A DNA stretch of 64,000 bases, from assembly GCF_017581925.1 (NCBI RefSeq), contig NZ_JAGEVG010000012.1, positions 1-64,000 on the forward strand. The letters are read 5' to 3'. Position numbers and translations under genes: made by a program. Every line of letters begins with the position of its first letter. Positions within the stretch are counted from its first letter, which is position 1. The notes under the pieces were generated by a model. That model was not told where the DNA came from. It worked only from the letters and a program-made list of their open reading frames with translations, and made no database searches. Below, piece by piece: positions 17,620-26,739 of the stretch. Source of the DNA: Gelidibacter pelagius. GTDB lineage: Bacteria > Bacteroidota > Bacteroidia > Flavobacteriales > Flavobacteriaceae.

Positions 17620-18108
17620 ATGAAAAAAACACTAACAATTTTCACAGTATTAAGTGTAATGCTGTTTATGGGGTGTGGTGATGGAGAAAAAAAGAAAGAT
17701 GATCCATATGCGAAACCAGCACCTACAGAGCAAACTAAAGCTGTATCCAGCGTGCCTGCTTCTCAAAGGGTAGACTTGACCAACAAAGGTATTGGTCCGA
17801 TCAAAAATGTTGAACTTGGTGAAACGATTGATATGGAAATGGCCGCCAAAGGAGAGGAAGTGTACAACATGAACTGTACTGCCTGTCACAAAGTAGACAA
17901 AAAATTCATTGGTCCCGCTCCAAAAGGGATCTTGGAAAGAAGAACTCCAGAATGGGTAATGAATATGATCTTGAACCCTGAGGAAATGACTAAAGATGAT
18001 CCGCTTGCCCATGATCTTTTACTTGAATTTAACGGTTCGCCTATGGCAAACCAACACATGACGGAGGAACAGGCAAGACAGATGGTGGAATATTTTAGAA
18101 CTCTATAA
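17620..18108 (+). CDS. Cytochrome c lipoprotein of the nos cluster
   Basis: A 162-residue monohaem class I cytochrome c with a lipoprotein signal (VMLFMGC). The haem site is CTACH near residues 87-91, and the axial methionine is probably the one in SPMANQHM. A charged, proline-rich linker separates the lipid anchor from the haem domain. It is the first gene after the composite nos promoter. Bacteroidota nos clusters often begin with such a cytochrome, which presumably feeds electrons to NosZ. This role is inferred from position. Confidence 0.92.
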   Translation: MKKTLTIFTVLSVMLFMGCGDGEKKKDDPYAKPAPTEQTKAVSSVPASQRVDLTNKGIGPIKNVELGETIDMEMAAKGEEVYNMNCTACHKVDKKFIGPAPKGILERRTPEWVMNMILNPEEMTKDDPLAHDLLLEFNGSPMANQHMTEEQARQMVEYFRTL

Positions 18109-18176
18109 TATATATACTAACAACCGATCGGCTTTTGAAGGAATTAATTTCTTCTTGATCTAAAAACTAATCTCGT

Positions 18177-18746
18177 ATGAAAACAACTCTTAAAATGCTC
18201 TTTGTTTCATTTACATTACTTCTGTTTGCAGCTTGTAAGAATGAAACAGCCACCGGAACGACAGAAGAGCTTTCCACTCAAAGCGATGTCCAAACAAAAA
18301 ACCAGGGACAGGCATTTATTGAAGATGATGAGTCACAGCCAAATGTTCTGCAAATTGCAATTGGATCCCCTGACCATACCACATTAGTGGCAGCTGTCCA
18401 AGCAGCAGGTTTGGAAAACTCGTTGGTTAACGCCGGACCTCTAATGGTATTTGCACCCACCAATGCCGCCTTTGATGCGTTACCTGCAGGAACGGTAGAG
18501 GACCTTTTGAAACCTGAAAACCAAGAAAAGTTGGCTTTTATCCTTAAGAATCACGTAACACCTGGTAACTACTCAAAGGATTTTTTGAAGAAATTTAAGA
18601 AAGTCGGGCAGGCTAGTGGCGAGGATGCCGCAGTAGAGGTTAAAGGTGAAGAGGTATACGTAGGTGGCGCTAAAATTTTAGCGAGTGTTCCAGCCGGAAA
18701 TGGTATTGTACACGTCGTGGATAAAGTAATATTACCAGCAAACTAA
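18177..18746 (+). CDS. Fasciclin-domain lipoprotein
   Basis: A 189-residue lipoprotein (LLFAAC) with one fasciclin (FAS1) domain. Characteristic motifs are LVAAVQAAGLENSL, GPLMVFAPTNAAFDALP, ILKNHVTPG and GNGIVHVVDKVILP. The segment HTTLVAAVQ starts the domain at about residue 62. FAS1 domains bind other proteins or surfaces. Its conserved place between the cytochrome and nosZ in this cluster suggests an accessory role in nitrous-oxide reduction, but no biochemical function can be read from the sequence. It is 68 bp from the cytochrome gene and 33 bp from nosZ. Confidence 0.92.
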   Translation: MKTTLKMLFVSFTLLLFAACKNETATGTTEELSTQSDVQTKNQGQAFIEDDESQPNVLQIAIGSPDHTTLVAAVQAAGLENSLVNAGPLMVFAPTNAAFDALPAGTVEDLLKPENQEKLAFILKNHVTPGNYSKDFLKKFKKVGQASGEDAAVEVKGEEVYVGGAKILASVPAGNGIVHVVDKVILPAN

Positions 18747-18779
18747 CTATAAATCAATTTAATATAAACAATAAGGACA

Positions 18780-20747
18780 ATGAAAAAATCAATTAATATT
18801 TTATTTTTCTTAGCTATAGCTGCCGGATTGGTTGGCTGTAACAATGGAAATGACAGAAAGTCGGGCAAAGGCCAAGGTGGTCTTGCTACCAATGCAGCAG
18901 AAAGAGTCTATGTTGCTCCCGGTGAGCACGACGAATACTATGCATTTATGTCCGGAGGATTTAGTGGTCAGCTTAGTGTTTATGGCTTGCCATCAGGTCG
19001 TATGCTAAAAGTTCTTCCAGTTTTCTCACAAAATCCTGAAAATGGATATGGTTATACAGAGGAGACCAAACCGATGTTGAACACATCTTTTGGATTCGTG
19101 CCATGGGATGACTCTCACCACCCTGATATTTCACAAACAGATGGAGTGTTGGATGGTCGTTGGATATTTATCAATGGAAACAATACCCCACGTATTGCAC
19201 GTATCGATTTGAAAAACTTTGCAACTGAAGAAATTATTGAAATTCCAAACAGTGCAGGGAACCATAGTTCATCATTTATTACCGAAAACACCGAGTACGT
19301 TGTTGCCGGAACACGTTTTTCTGTGCCAATCCCACAAGAAGATATGCCAATCAATGAATACAAAGGGAACTTTAAAGGATCTCTAACGTTTATTAGCGTT
19401 GATCAAGAAACAGGAAGAATGGGAATTAAATTCCAGTTGATAATGCCTGGATTTAACTATGACCTTTCTCACCCTGGGCGCGATAAAAGTCACGGTTGGT
19501 TCTTCTTTACCACTTATAACACTGAAGAGGCCCACTCACTTTTGGAAGTTAACGCATCACAAAACGATAAAGACTTCATCGCAGCCATTAACTGGAAAAA
19601 GATTGAGGAATATGTGAACAATGGCGGTGGAAAAATGGTTCCTGCCAACTATGCACACAACGTCATGGATGAGCATACCCACACGGCTACCTCTACAATG
19701 TTGAAAGAAGTATTGACCGTAAATCCATTGGACGTTCCTGGAGCTGTTTATTTCTTACCAACTCCAAAATCGCCGCACGGTTGTGACGTAGATCCAACAG
19801 GAGAATATATTATTGGTAACGGAAAACTTTCTGCCGACTTGACAGTGCACAGTTTTACCAAAATGCTTGATGCTATTGAGAACAAGAAATTTGATGGTGA
19901 GGCTTATGGCATTCCAATCTTGAATTTTGAAGACATTCTTGCTGGTGTTGTTAAGCAACCAGGCTTAGGACCATTACATACTGAATTTGATGATAAAGGA
20001 AATGCTTATACCACCTTCTTCATCTCCTCTGAGGTTGTAAAATGGAAAGTTGGAACTTGGGAAGTTTTAGATCGTCAACCAGTATTTTACTCTGTAGGTC
20101 ACGGAATGATTCCTGGAGGAAACTCACGTAAACCGTTTGGTAAATACTTTGTAGCCTTAAATAAGATTACAAAAGACAGATACCTGCCAACCGGCCCAGA
20201 GTTGACTCAATCGGCACAATTGTTTGATATCACAGGTGATAAGATGGAGCTCTTATTGGATTTCCCAACTATTGGTGAACCTCACTATGCTGCTGCCATT
20301 CCTGCGGATATGATTAAGAACAATTCAAGAAAGATCTATAAACTTGCTGAAAACAAGCATCCTTATGCTGCTTTTACTAATTCAGATACTAAAGTCGTTC
20401 GCGAAGGAAAGAATGTTCATATTTATATGAATATGATCCGTAGCCACTTTAACCCTGATAATATTGAAGGTGTAAAAGTAGGAGACAAAGTATTCTTCCA
20501 CATTACAAACCTTGAACAAGACTTTGACGTCCCTCACGGATTTGCGGTAATTGGAGCTAATAATGCAGAAATGCTGATTGTTCCAGGTAAGACAGAGACC
20601 TTGGTTTGGGAACCTAAACAAGTAGGTGTATGGCCGTTCTATTGTACGGACTTCTGTTCTGCGCTTCATCAAGAAATGCAAGGCTATGTCCGCGTATCAC
20701 CAGCAGATTCTGACATTGAGTTGTCTTGGTCTTTAGATGAAGATTAA
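18780..20747 (+). CDS. nosZ: Nitrous-oxide reductase, clade II (Sec-type)
   Basis: A 655-residue enzyme that reduces N2O to N2 in the periplasm. The signal peptide is of Sec/lipoprotein type (GLVGC) with no twin-arginine motif, typical of clade II NosZ. The seven-bladed propeller domain carries CuZ histidines in DDSHHPDIS (about 113-114), HPGRDKSHGW, DEHTHT and KSPHGCDVDP. The C-terminal cupredoxin domain has the CuA site C622-T-D-F-C626-S-A-L-H630-x2-M. Length is normal. It is followed by a strong terminator, so the accessory genes downstream may be expressed less or separately. Confidence 0.97.
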   Translation: MKKSINILFFLAIAAGLVGCNNGNDRKSGKGQGGLATNAAERVYVAPGEHDEYYAFMSGGFSGQLSVYGLPSGRMLKVLPVFSQNPENGYGYTEETKPMLNTSFGFVPWDDSHHPDISQTDGVLDGRWIFINGNNTPRIARIDLKNFATEEIIEIPNSAGNHSSSFITENTEYVVAGTRFSVPIPQEDMPINEYKGNFKGSLTFISVDQETGRMGIKFQLIMPGFNYDLSHPGRDKSHGWFFFTTYNTEEAHSLLEVNASQNDKDFIAAINWKKIEEYVNNGGGKMVPANYAHNVMDEHTHTATSTMLKEVLTVNPLDVPGAVYFLPTPKSPHGCDVDPTGEYIIGNGKLSADLTVHSFTKMLDAIENKKFDGEAYGIPILNFEDILAGVVKQPGLGPLHTEFDDKGNAYTTFFISSEVVKWKVGTWEVLDRQPVFYSVGHGMIPGGNSRKPFGKYFVALNKITKDRYLPTGPELTQSAQLFDITGDKMELLLDFPTIGEPHYAAAIPADMIKNNSRKIYKLAENKHPYAAFTNSDTKVVREGKNVHIYMNMIRSHFNPDNIEGVKVGDKVFFHITNLEQDFDVPHGFAVIGANNAEMLIVPGKTETLVWEPKQVGVWPFYCTDFCSALHQEMQGYVRVSPADSDIELSWSLDED

Positions 20748-20809
20748 ATATAAATAACCAATATTATAAGTTTAGGGAAATTTTGTTTTAGTGTTTATTT
20801 CCCTACTAT

Positions 20810-20843
20810 AAGGCGAGAGTTGAATTATCGCTCTCGCCTTTCT
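20810..20843 (+). terminator. Terminator after nosZ
   Basis: A perfect 10-bp stem AAGGCGAGAG/CTCTCGCCTT with an 11-nt loop is followed by a short T-rich stretch. A weaker GGGAAAT/ATTTCCC stem lies just before it. With its imperfect T-run it may act as a partial terminator or an mRNA stabiliser. Confidence 0.75.
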
Positions 20844-20915
20844 ATTCTTGCGTAGGCAGGAATCTCTAAAATAATTTAAACAATTGATTGTCAAAATTGA
20901 TTTTTTAATGCTGTG

Positions 20916-20939
20916 AACAGTTTATTAAGATAGACTGTT
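20916..20939 (+). promoter_or_regulatory. Inverted repeat upstream of nos accessory genes
   Basis: AACAGT/ACTGTT arms are separated by 12 bp, ahead of the membrane-protein gene. It could be a hairpin or an operator. No TAnnTTTG box is evident nearby, so its role is unclear. Confidence 0.35.
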
Positions 20940-20992
20940 TTAAAATGAGTATTAACAAAAAAAATATTCCCGTTTGCATGGGAAGCACTATT

Positions 20993-21607
20993 ATGAAAAA
21001 AGCAGGAATAATAATGATCATAGGCTCCTTGCTATTATTGGGTCTCTTTAAATTCCCATTGTGGAATATTATGCTCGGCGCACCACAGTACCCAGATCCA
21101 CTTGGGATGAATATTTATATTCAAGGTATAGAAGGTAACGAAGAGTTTGATATTCAGAACATTGATGGTCTTAACCACTATATTGGGATGAAAACCATTC
21201 CCAAAGTTGAAGAGATGTGGGAATTTGATGTATTTCCAAAGGTTATTGGGTTTATGGTGGCTCTTGGCGTCATCATTGGTGTGCTTGGTTTCTTTGGAAA
21301 AGTGAGCTATAAATGGTTCCTTGGGTGGTTTGTATTAATGTCTGTTTTAGGGGCATTAGGAATGTACGATTTCAATTTATGGTTAATTGATTATGGTACT
21401 GATCTAGATCCCAAAGCGATTATGGCATACACCCATCCAGATGGTACGCCAATGACCTATAAACCACCACTGATAGGCTATCAAAAGATGCTGAACTTTG
21501 ATGTGGATTCTTGGCCAGCAACAGGAGCATATATGATATTTGTTGGAATGTTGCTTACTGTAGTAGCCTTCTTTGTTGGGAAAAAGGAATCCAAAAAAGT
21601 TGCTTAA
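20993..21607 (+). CDS. nos-cluster membrane protein, unknown
   Basis: A protein of about 204 residues with four probable membrane helices: one at the N-terminus (IIMIIGSLLLLGLFKF), two central (VIGFMVALGVIIGVLGFF; FLGWFVLMSVLGALGMYDF) and one at the C-terminus (YMIFVGMLLTVVAFFVG). The large loop after the first helix contains APQYPDPLGMNIYIQGIEG and GLNHYIGMKTIPK, which look conserved and may face the periplasm. From memory of family context, proteins of this type sit next to nosL/nosD in clade II nos clusters. The function is unknown. The ATG at 20993 is preferred; an in-frame ATG at 20945 would add 16 residues. Confidence 0.82.
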   Translation: MKKAGIIMIIGSLLLLGLFKFPLWNIMLGAPQYPDPLGMNIYIQGIEGNEEFDIQNIDGLNHYIGMKTIPKVEEMWEFDVFPKVIGFMVALGVIIGVLGFFGKVSYKWFLGWFVLMSVLGALGMYDFNLWLIDYGTDLDPKAIMAYTHPDGTPMTYKPPLIGYQKMLNFDVDSWPATGAYMIFVGMLLTVVAFFVGKKESKKVA

Positions 21608-21672
21608 TTTGTGCTAAAGCTAGTGTTGAACAAATTTTGATTTGATTGCCAATATTATAAAAATATAAACAA

Positions 21673-22113
21673 ATGAAACAGTTTTTTTTCCTAAGTATTA
21701 TCAGTCTTTTATTAGCGTCCTGCAACGTGAGTCCGCAGCCTATAAATTACGGGTCTGATGCCTGTCATTTTTGTGATATGACCATTGTGGACAAGCAACA
21801 TGCCTCGCAATTGGTGACTACAAAAGGTAAAGCTTATAAATATGATGCCATTGAATGTATGGTTCATTCCGTACAGGATGAGTTTAAGGATACTGAAATG
21901 GCTTATTATTTAGTGGCAGACCTCAATGCACCAGGTGAGTTGATTGATGCTACAAAGGCCACTTATTTGGTCAGTGAACGATTGCAAAGCCCAATGGGAG
22001 AAAATCTTTCAGCATTTTCAACTGAAGAATCTGGAAAGAAAGCCCGGGAGAAATTCACTGGAGATCTCTATTCCTGGAAAGAAATTCAGGACCACCTGAA
22101 AATTATAAAATAG
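21673..22113 (+). CDS. nosL: NosL copper chaperone lipoprotein
   Basis: A 146-residue outer-membrane-type lipoprotein (LLLASC) of the NosL family. The copper-binding motif C-H-F-C-D-M is near residues 31-36, and a later Y-x-A-I-E-C-M segment matches the family. NosL supplies Cu(I) for assembly of the NosZ copper centres together with NosDFY. It is 65 bp after the membrane-protein gene and is followed by a terminator-like hairpin before nosD. Confidence 0.94.
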   Translation: MKQFFFLSIISLLLASCNVSPQPINYGSDACHFCDMTIVDKQHASQLVTTKGKAYKYDAIECMVHSVQDEFKDTEMAYYLVADLNAPGELIDATKATYLVSERLQSPMGENLSAFSTEESGKKAREKFTGDLYSWKEIQDHLKIIK

Positions 22114-22121
22114 AAAAAGGG

Positions 22122-22174
22122 CTTCAGCAGTTCCTGAATGACTAAAAATCTCCAAGATTTGCTGAAGTTTTTTT
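22122..22174 (+). terminator. Hairpin after nosL
   Basis: An 8-bp inverted repeat CTTCAGCA/TGCTGAAG with a 30-nt loop is followed by seven T. The wide loop makes this a moderate terminator call. It implies separate or reduced expression of nosDFY. Confidence 0.6.
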
Positions 22175-22267
22175 ATTAATTTCGAAATCACACTGATTTT
22201 CTAAAGTTTTATTTTTTTAATCTTCTCGGAAGAGAATGACTTCATATAGCTTAATTTTAACTTCATT

Positions 22268-23521
22268 TTGAAAAATAAACACTACATAATCTTCTTTTTA
22301 GCGGTATTGTTTTGCATGACCAGCGTATGGGCAAAAACAATCACTGTTTGTTCCTCTTGTTCCGTCAAAACAATCCATGAAGCGATTCAGCAGGCATCGG
22401 AAGGTGACACTATTCTGGTTAAAAAAGGAATTTATAAGGAGGCCAATTTAAAAATAGATAAAAGTATTACGCTAATCGGTGAGGACCTTCCAACGATAGA
22501 TGGGGAAGAAAAAGGCGAGATTATAACCATAGGCGCGGACAACGTGACGCTCGATGGGTTTAAAATTATTAATGTAGGCGTTAGCTATACCACCGATTAT
22601 GCCGCTGTACGCGTTGTAAATAGTTCTGGATTTGTCATTCAGAATTTAGATCTTGAAAAACTCTTCTTCGGAATTTATCTTCAAAAATCCAATAATGGAA
22701 AAGTTCTGAACAATACTGTTAAAGGAGAGGCTGTGACTGAATTTAATTCAGGTAATGCCATCCATTTGTGGCATTGTAGTAATGTGGAAGTACGAGGTAA
22801 TGATGTCCGAAATGTTCGTGATGGGATTTATCTTGAATTCTCTGATAATATAACCATCACTGATAATTTCACCAAAAACAACGTGCGATATGGACTTCAT
22901 TTCATGTTTAGTAATAATAACAAAGTGCGCAATAATGTTTTTGAAACCAATGGTGCTGGAATAGCTTTGATGTTTTCGAAATTCATGGAGGTGGAACACA
23001 ATGTCATTACTAAAAACTGGGGAACCGCATCTTATGGTTTACTGTTGAAGGAGGTAACCGACGTTAATCTTAAAAACAACAAATTTATAGAAAATACGGT
23101 GGGAATAACGGTTGAAGGGAGTAACCGTTTGGTATATGCCAACAACGATTTTATAAGCAATGGTTATGCCATAAGAGTTAAAGGTGCTTGTTATGAAAAT
23201 CAAATTATTAAAAACAACTTCCTATATAACTCATTCGATATTTCCTATAATGGAAGGATCCACGACAATAAATTTGATAATAATTTTTGGAGTAATTATA
23301 CAGGCTACGATTTGGACAAAGACGGCATAGGCGATGTGCCCTACCGACCCGTAAAGCTTTTTTCATATATAGTGAATAGAACCCCAGAAGCCATAATTTT
23401 ATTGCGAAGTCTATTTATTGATCTTATAGATTTCTCAGAAAAGGTTTCCCCAGTTTTCACCCCAGATGATTTGATGGATGAAAATCCAAGAATGAAACGC
23501 ATAGACCATGATAAAAATTAA
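22268..23521 (+). CDS. nosD: NosD periplasmic copper-site assembly protein
   Basis: A 417-residue exported protein of the NosD family, a right-handed parallel beta-helix. The signal peptide ends in SVWAK. A run of about twelve beta-helix coils follows, with N-rich turns (NNGKVLNNTVKG, NNNKVRNNVFETN), and a C-terminal DKDGIGDVPYRP segment. It works with the NosFY transporter to assemble the NosZ CuZ cluster. The only sensible start giving a full signal peptide is a TTG at 22268, since no ATG lies nearby upstream. Its 3' end overlaps nosF by 14 bp, implying translational coupling. Confidence 0.93.
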   Translation: MKNKHYIIFFLAVLFCMTSVWAKTITVCSSCSVKTIHEAIQQASEGDTILVKKGIYKEANLKIDKSITLIGEDLPTIDGEEKGEIITIGADNVTLDGFKIINVGVSYTTDYAAVRVVNSSGFVIQNLDLEKLFFGIYLQKSNNGKVLNNTVKGEAVTEFNSGNAIHLWHCSNVEVRGNDVRNVRDGIYLEFSDNITITDNFTKNNVRYGLHFMFSNNNKVRNNVFETNGAGIALMFSKFMEVEHNVITKNWGTASYGLLLKEVTDVNLKNNKFIENTVGITVEGSNRLVYANNDFISNGYAIRVKGACYENQIIKNNFLYNSFDISYNGRIHDNKFDNNFWSNYTGYDLDKDGIGDVPYRPVKLFSYIVNRTPEAIILLRSLFIDLIDFSEKVSPVFTPDDLMDENPRMKRIDHDKN

Positions 23522-24215
23522 GGAATTGTATAAAAAGTTTGGAAAAAATGAGGTTCTAAGTGGCCTCAATTTAGAAATCGGAGAAGGTGGGATTTTCGCC
23601 GTCTTAGGTCCAAACGGATCTGGCAAAACAACCTTGATCAAATGCTTGTTGGGCATGGTAATTCCAAACAAAGGGGATGTCTCTGTGTTAGGTGAGAACA
23701 TAAAAAAAGATTCTAACTACAGACACAAAATAGATTATCTACCCCAAATCGCCAATTTCCCCAACAACTTAAGAGTGAAAGAATTAATTACAATGATTAA
23801 AGATCTACGTGGCAAGACTAACTTGGATCAGGAATTAATCAGCTTGTTTAAATTAGAGCCTTTTTTAGATAAAAAATTAGGAAATCTTTCGGGTGGTACC
23901 AAACAAAAAGTAAACTTGGTATTAACCTTTATGTTTGATAGTCCATTGGTGATATTGGACGAACCAACTTCAGGTTTAGACCCCATTTCATTATTAAGAT
24001 TAAAAAAATTGATCCAGGCAGAGAAAGCCAAAGGTAAAACCATTCTGATCACCTCGCATATCATGAGTTTTGTTGAAGAGATTTCAGATGAAATTGTATT
24101 CCTTTTAGAGGGTAAAATATACTTTAAAGGAACGATTACCGAACTTAGAGACAAAACCAATCAACCGGATTTCGAACATGCCATCGCATCCATATTAACA
24201 GACAATCATGTTTAA
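23508..24215 (+). CDS. nosF: NosF ABC transporter ATPase
   Basis: A 235-residue ATP-binding subunit. Walker A is LGPNGSGKTTLI, the ABC signature is LSGGTKQKVNL, and Walker B is PLVILDEPTSGLDP, followed by the H-loop ILITSHIM. It pairs with NosY and NosD for maturation of nitrous-oxide reductase. The gene overlaps nosD by 14 bp and nosY by 8 bp. Its length is slightly short (NosF is usually about 300 residues), as in other Bacteroidota copies I recall. Confidence 0.94.
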   Translation: MIKIKELYKKFGKNEVLSGLNLEIGEGGIFAVLGPNGSGKTTLIKCLLGMVIPNKGDVSVLGENIKKDSNYRHKIDYLPQIANFPNNLRVKELITMIKDLRGKTNLDQELISLFKLEPFLDKKLGNLSGGTKQKVNLVLTFMFDSPLVILDEPTSGLDPISLLRLKKLIQAEKAKGKTILITSHIMSFVEEISDEIVFLLEGKIYFKGTITELRDKTNQPDFEHAIASILTDNHV

Positions 24216-24990
24216 AATATTAAAATATAGTTTTTACGATTTAATGCGCAGCCGTTGGAGCTACGTGTATTTTGCATTTTACTTATTACTTGGTGTTGTG
24301 TTGTTGTTTTTAAACAACGACTTGTCCAAAGCGGTCATCACCTTAATGAACGTTATTATTGTTTTGGTGCCTCTAATAGGAACCATTTTTGGCGTCATGT
24401 ACTATTATAATTCCAAGGAATTTACAGAGCTGTTATTGGCACAACCCTTAAAACGATCATCGATTTTCCTGGGTCAGTATCTCGGTGTAGCCATTTCGCT
24501 GTCCATGAGCTTGATTTTAGGATTGGGCATCCCGTTTGTTTTTTACGGTTTGTTTATGTCCAATGCCATTTGGGATTTTTCCTTATTACTTATAACAGGA
24601 ACATTTCTGACCCTCATATTTACAGCTTTGGCCTTTAATATCGCTTTATCCAATGAAAATAGAATTAAAGGTTTTGGTTATGCCATTTTATTATGGTTGT
24701 TCTTAGCCATTATTTATGATGGCATCTTCCTAATGTCACTGATTATTTTTGAAGATTATCCTTTGGACAAACTTTCTTTAATTGGAACCATGTTAAACCC
24801 CATAGATCTATCTCGTACTTTAATCTTGCTTAAGTTGGACATTTCTGCCTTGTTAGGTTATACCGGCGCGGTATTCAAGCAGTTTTTTGGAACCAATTTC
24901 GGATTGATCGTATCTTTTTCGGCATTGACTTTGTGGGTGATTTTACCGGTTTTGAGAATCACCATGAAAGCCAAGAAAAAGGATTTTTAA
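24208..24990 (+). CDS. nosY: NosY ABC transporter permease
   Basis: A 260-residue integral membrane protein with about six helices, of the ABC-2/NosY permease type. The N-terminal motif YSFYDLMRSRWSYVYFAFYLL and the LAQPLKRSSIFLGQYLG loop are typical. It forms the membrane part of the NosDFY complex. It overlaps nosF by 8 bp and ends the nosDFY unit; the next gene has its own FNR-type promoter. Confidence 0.93.
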   Translation: MFKILKYSFYDLMRSRWSYVYFAFYLLLGVVLLFLNNDLSKAVITLMNVIIVLVPLIGTIFGVMYYYNSKEFTELLLAQPLKRSSIFLGQYLGVAISLSMSLILGLGIPFVFYGLFMSNAIWDFSLLLITGTFLTLIFTALAFNIALSNENRIKGFGYAILLWLFLAIIYDGIFLMSLIIFEDYPLDKLSLIGTMLNPIDLSRTLILLKLDISALLGYTGAVFKQFFGTNFGLIVSFSALTLWVILPVLRITMKAKKKDF

Positions 24991-25014
24991 ACTTTTAGTG
25001 ATTGGAATTGGATT

Positions 25015-25058
25015 GTGATAATTATCATATAAAATTTAGAATATGATACTTAACTTTG
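25015..25058 (+). promoter_or_regulatory. FNR-type box and -7 element of the 25063 gene
   Basis: GTGATAATTATCAT (25015-25028) differs from ATGA-N6-TCAT at one base. TAACTTTG (25051-25058) follows after 22 bp, as at hemN, nirK and nos. The start codon at 25063 is only 5 bp after the -7 box, so the transcript would be leaderless or nearly so. Confidence 0.65.
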
Positions 25059-25062
25059 TACC

Positions 25063-25458
25063 ATGATTACTACCATTGCACATAAAATTACAGCCTATGT
25101 TTTGGTGTTTATATTATTTGCACATAATATCAATACTCTAATGATTATAGGTGATTTTTTGGCAAATCAAGCAGTCATCGCAAAAAACCTGTGTATTCAA
25201 AAAGACGACCAACAAGGCTGTAATGGGAAATGTCAATTGACCAAACAGATTGTAGAAAGTACACCAGATTCCAATACCGACTTGCCAGCACAAGAAACAA
25301 GGCGTATGTCCTTGGATGCCTTTTGTTTGTATACAATTCAAGTGGCAGAAACTCAAACGGAGATCTTTTCTGCAACAAAGAACATACCTTTTGGATACAC
25401 ACCGTCCATTCTTCTTCAGTATCAGGATATTGATACCCCACCACCCAACTTTAGTTAA
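25063..25458 (+). CDS. Small cysteine-containing exported protein, unknown
   Basis: A 131-residue protein with an N-terminal membrane/signal segment (ITAYVLVFILFAHNI) and then cysteines in the pattern KNLCIQKDDQQGCNGKCQLTKQI. The rest is polar and proline-rich at the end (DTPPPNFS). I recognise this only as a small Bacteroidota protein often found near copper or TonB-receptor genes. The three cysteines could bind a metal such as copper, but that is inference. It is the first gene of a unit with the YtkA-like lipoprotein and the copper receptor, although a 297-bp gap separates it from the next. It has the FNR-type promoter and may be translated from a leaderless mRNA. Confidence 0.75.
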   Translation: MITTIAHKITAYVLVFILFAHNINTLMIIGDFLANQAVIAKNLCIQKDDQQGCNGKCQLTKQIVESTPDSNTDLPAQETRRMSLDAFCLYTIQVAETQTEIFSATKNIPFGYTPSILLQYQDIDTPPPNFS

Positions 25459-25755
25459 TTTTTTAGGTATAAAAACCTTGTTTTTTCCTTTTCTGGCTTG
25501 TTTTTACACGCGAGCAGGGGACTTTAGAACTTTTTTAAACTTTATCATTAGTGTCCGATAAATGATATAATTAGTTATAAACCTATTCAAAACATAGGAT
25601 GTTACTTGATTTTCAAAATGACTCCTTACTCTTTAGAAACCATTTCTATGGAAATTGATTGGGCAATTTTAGCTGAAACAATATCTAATTGTTAATTAGT
25701 TACAATCAGGTCTTGATTTTATATCGAACAACAATGAAACTTAATACTCAAAAAA

Positions 25756-26604
25756 ATGAAACTAAAATATATCATCCCAATTCTTTTTATCACCTTATTT
25801 ACAGTGTCATGTTCGAGTGATGACGATAATTCAGACACCATCATCAATGAGGTTGAAAATCTTAAAAAAATACAAGAACTGACCAACGCTACACATTCTG
25901 TCGAATTATTCAACACTTCTGGTAAATTTGAAACCGGTTATAATGCAATAACTATCCGAATCAAGGACAATGCCACCAACAATTATGTTGAAAACGCTTC
26001 CATATCTTGGATGCCCGTAATGCAAATGTCCACAATGAAACATTCGTCTCCAAAATCTGATATTACTAAATCTTTGGGTCAGAAAACACTTTATGAGGGA
26101 TTTATTGTCTATCAAATGGCTAATCTCGATGGGTCAGGGTGGTCTTTAAAAGTTGATTATACAATAGACGCCATTAATTATTCTGTCCATTCAGATATTA
26201 CCGTGATGCAAAGCGAGTATCAAAACGTGACCAGTTTTATGGGTGCCGATGACAAACGCTATATCATTGCTATGATAGAGCCAAGATCTCCTAAAATAGC
26301 TATTAACAAGTTGAAATTGGGTTTGTTTCAAATGGAAAGCATGATGTCATTTCCAGTTGTTGCAGATTATCAAATAACCTTGGATCCACGCATGCCAGGA
26401 ATGGGAAATCACAGTTCACCTAACAATACCGATTTGAACTATAATTTGGCAGAGAAAATGTATGAGGGGAATTTGTCCTTAACCATGACTGGCTATTGGG
26501 TACTCAATCTAAAGTTGTTGAATGATTTTGATGAGGTTTTGAAAGGTGAAAATGTCACCGAAGAACATCCGAAGAGTTCCCTTTATTTGGAGCTTGAATT
26601 TTAA
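25756..26604 (+). CDS. YtkA-like (FixH-type fold) lipoprotein
   Basis: A 282-residue lipoprotein (LFTVSC) with a YtkA-like Ig domain. The signature WMPVMQMSTMKHSSP, with methionines and a histidine, is typical of periplasmic YtkA-like/copper-linked domains. A second similar module seems to be present at residues ~190-282, with RMPGMGNHSSPNNTDL. The methionine-rich segments MPVMQMSTMKH and MPGMGNH are plausible Cu(I) sites. It lies directly ahead of the copper receptor, with 135 bp between them. Together with the receptor it probably handles copper uptake for nos and the oxidases. Confidence 0.85.
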   Translation: MKLKYIIPILFITLFTVSCSSDDDNSDTIINEVENLKKIQELTNATHSVELFNTSGKFETGYNAITIRIKDNATNNYVENASISWMPVMQMSTMKHSSPKSDITKSLGQKTLYEGFIVYQMANLDGSGWSLKVDYTIDAINYSVHSDITVMQSEYQNVTSFMGADDKRYIIAMIEPRSPKIAINKLKLGLFQMESMMSFPVVADYQITLDPRMPGMGNHSSPNNTDLNYNLAEKMYEGNLSLTMTGYWVLNLKLLNDFDEVLKGENVTEEHPKSSLYLELEF

Positions 26605-26650
26605 CCCATCCTTTTTTACAAATTTTACAAAGCTATCTGAACACATCGTT

Positions 26651-26710
26651 CTGTCAGGTTGAGCGCAGTCGAAATCAAATTGAACTTTTCGACTCTTCTC
26701 ATTCTGACAG
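26651..26710. repeat. Palindromic flavobacterial intergenic repeat
   Basis: Outer arms CTGTCAG (26651-26657)/CTGACAG (26704-26710) and inner arms AGTCGAAA (26667-26674)/TTTCGACT (26687-26694) form an imperfect 60-bp palindrome. The phrase GTCAGGTTGAGCGCAGTCGA resembles a repeat I recall as abundant in Flavobacteriaceae. It lies just upstream of the TonB receptor start. Confidence 0.75.
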
Positions 26711-26739
26711 AAAGGATAGTTTTTATAACCACTACGACA

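Noticed and set aside
25553-25576. Possible third composite NsrR/FNR site before the YtkA-like gene
   Set aside because: Only the half-site GTCCGATAAATGA is present; the left arm, the TCAT arm and a -7 box at the 22-bp distance are missing.
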